A stretch of DNA of 64,000 nucleotides from Janibacter melonis. GTDB taxonomy: Bacteria > Actinomycetota > Actinomycetes > Actinomycetales > Dermatophilaceae. The notes under the pieces were generated by a model. That model made no database searches and had not been told where the DNA came from. It saw nothing but the letters and a program-made list of their open reading frames with translations. The number at the start of each line of letters is the position of its first letter. The stretch's first letter is position 1. Both the position numbers and the translations under genes were made by a program. The stretch spans positions 517,036 through 581,035 of the forward strand of contig NZ_JAJBZM010000002.1 in assembly GCF_020567375.1 (NCBI RefSeq), written 5' to 3'. Positions 62,816 to 64,000 of the stretch are shown one piece after another.

Positions 62816-63754
62816 GTGAGTGCGACGCTGCCCCAGGTGGTCCCCGGAGCCGACCTGCCCGACGCCGTGACGATCTACGAGGTCGGGCCGCGTGACGGCC
62901 TGCAGAACGAGTCGACGGTCGTGCCGACCGCGGTCAAGGCCGACTTCGTGCGGCGGCTCGTCGCCGCGGGGCTCGGCACGGTCGAGACGACCTCCTTCGT
63001 CAGTCCCCGGTGGGTGCCCCAGCTCGCCGATGCCGAGGACCTGCTCACCGAGCTCGGCGACGAGGGCCTCGGCCACCGCCGGCCGGTCCTCGTGCCCAAC
63101 GAGCGCGGGCTCGACCGCGCGATGGAGCACGGGGTCGGCGCGATCGCGATCTTCGGCAGCGCGACGGAGACCTTCGCCCAGCGCAACCTCGGGCGCTCGC
63201 TCGCCGAGTCGGTGCAGATGTTCGCCCCCGTGGTGCGCCGCGCGCTCGACAGCGACCTGTGGGTGCGGGCGTACGTGTCGATGTGCTTCGGCGACCCGTG
63301 GGAGGGCCCGGTGCCGGTCACGCAGGTGGCCGACGCGTGCGAGTCCCTCATGGAGCTCGGCGCCCACCAGCTCTCGCTCGGAGACACCATCGGCACCGGC
63401 ACCACCGGGCACGTCGAGGCGCTGCTCCTCGAGCTCGAGCGGCGCGGCATCGGCGCCGACGTCATCGGCGTGCACTTCCACGACACCTACGGGCAGGCGC
63501 TGGCCAACACCCTCACCGCCCTGCGGGCCGGTGTGCGGGTCGTCGACGCCTCCACCGGCGGGCTCGGCGGGTGCCCGTACGCGAGGTCGGCGACGGGCAA
63601 CCTCGCGACCGAGGACCTCGTGTGGGCCCTCGACGGGCTGGGCATCCGCACCGGGGTCGACCTCGGCGCGCTCGTCGAGACGAGCGTGTGGATGGCCGAG
63701 CAGCTCGGTCGTCCGGCGCCCTCGCGGGTCGTCAAGGCGCTCTCCGGGGGCTGA
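62816..63754 (+). CDS. Hydroxymethylglutaryl-CoA lyase
   Basis: 312 aa TIM-barrel enzyme of the HMGL-like family. TIYEVGPRDGLQNESTVVPTAVKADFVRRL, VETTSFVSPRWVPQLADA, LGDTIGTGT, metal site HFHDTYGQALAN and the catalytic-Cys loop GGLGGCPYARSATGNLATEDLVW. Cleaves HMG-CoA to acetoacetate and acetyl-CoA in leucine breakdown. GTG 62816 follows GGGAGGATGACGGG. No other leucine-catabolic gene is in view. Confidence 0.92.
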   Translation: MSATLPQVVPGADLPDAVTIYEVGPRDGLQNESTVVPTAVKADFVRRLVAAGLGTVETTSFVSPRWVPQLADAEDLLTELGDEGLGHRRPVLVPNERGLDRAMEHGVGAIAIFGSATETFAQRNLGRSLAESVQMFAPVVRRALDSDLWVRAYVSMCFGDPWEGPVPVTQVADACESLMELGAHQLSLGDTIGTGTTGHVEALLLELERRGIGADVIGVHFHDTYGQALANTLTALRAGVRVVDASTGGLGGCPYARSATGNLATEDLVWALDGLGIRTGVDLGALVETSVWMAEQLGRPAPSRVVKALSGG

Positions 63755-63791
63755 GGGACGGGTCCGCGGCGGCGCCAGGGCGGCCAGGTGT

Positions 63792-63806
63792 GACCGCGGG
63801 GCGGTC
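63792..63806. terminator. Short hairpin between convergent genes
   Basis: GACCGC-GGG-GCGGTC, set in a region of repeated AGGTGTGRCC words. Confidence 0.45.
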
Positions 63807-63840
63807 AGGTGTGGCCGGGGGCGGCCGGTCTGCGGCCGCG

Positions 63841-64000
63841 TCAGCCGGCGACTGCGACGCCGGTGATCCGGTGGATCGAGTACGTCCGCTGCTCGTCCTC
63901 GACACTCCCGCGCACGCGTCCCCCTTCGACCGCCTCGGGCAGCAGGAGCACCCGGCGCACGTCGCCGATCGCGTCGGCGACACCGAGCCACACGTGCACC
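63841..64000 (-). CDS. Helicase-associated (Helicase_C_3-like) protein, C-terminal end
   Basis: Minus-strand frame open at the window edge and ending at TGA 63843-63841; 52 residues visible. Its tail ...EGGRVRGSVEDEQRTYSIHRITGVAVAG matches the C-terminus of the helicase-associated proteins that accompany XPB-type helicases in actinobacteria (Rv0862c-like). Most of the gene lies beyond base 64000. Confidence 0.65.
   Translation of the reverse strand, partial: VHVWLGVADAIGDVRRVLLLPEAVEGGRVRGSVEDEQRTYSIHRITGVAVAG

Noticed and set aside
63755-63840. Repeated AGGTGTGRCC words as a regulatory array
   Set aside because: Only two copies, between convergent genes; a terminator is the simpler reading.

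Overview
The window is GC-rich actinobacterial DNA. Almost every third codon position is G or C, starts are mixed ATG/GTG, and neighbouring genes are tightly coupled by ATGA or GTGA overlaps. Gene content (Rpf resuscitation factors, GpgS, OtsAB, WXG100, DUF3263, DUF4032, an XPB-type helicase, a CIRCE-controlled GroEL) points to the order Micrococcales. An Intrasporangiaceae member (Janibacter/Knoellia-like) is my guess from overall protein flavour, not something the sequence proves. The window reads as ordinary chromosome: no phage, plasmid, IS element or CRISPR array is visible.

Layout. 1-6125: the end of cysS overlaps rlmB; then an RDD membrane protein with a DUF4032 kinase-like protein, and an orphan MalK/UgpC-type ATPase divergent from a LacI regulator across a palindromic operator. 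6250-8969: otsA-otsB (trehalose) and a CBS-pair protein. 9053-14429: a membrane Ser/Thr kinase, a ThrE-type exporter and two tandem Rpf genes; then tRNA-Thr. 14646-16816 (minus): CDF transporter, half-size solute-binding lipoprotein, LuxR-type regulator. 16964-28569 (plus): catalase, zinc ADH and a run of overlapping genes (SDR, acyl-CoA-dehydrogenase-like, PIG-L/methyltransferase fusion, four glycosyltransferases) ending in a PLP aminotransferase. This is the best candidate for an undescribed pathway. 28721-31978: DoxX-like protein, gpgS, FolP-like enzyme, LigB-like protein. 32015-39149: YtrA-like regulator with membrane protein, SDR, hydrolase, acyl-CoA dehydrogenase, an LCP-domain lipoprotein, SGNH hydrolase, ung. 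39197-41608: ars locus (arsC, acr3, arsI, divergent arsR with two operators). 41655-46574: group II decarboxylase, DUF3263 protein, two unknowns, groEL. 46812-54589: kup, an ABC-FtsX exporter, WXG100, DUF2339. 54845-58631: HtrA protease with an OmpR-family two-component pair. 58765-64000: small proteins, XPB helicase, DUF4190 protein, macrodomain protein, HMG-CoA-lyase-like enzyme and the tail of a helicase-associated protein.

Two window-wide patterns stand out. First, the 9-mer CGAAGGGGG (or its complement) occurs about 42 times in both orientations. It forms the stems of several terminators and also lies inside genes, where it uses otherwise rare codons. This is the kind of distribution seen for DNA-uptake signal sequences. 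Second, many starts have a TANNNT -10 box 6-8 bases upstream, so leaderless transcription looks common.

Coordinates and translations were read by eye from the sequence. Family assignments rest on recognised motifs, not on database searches.
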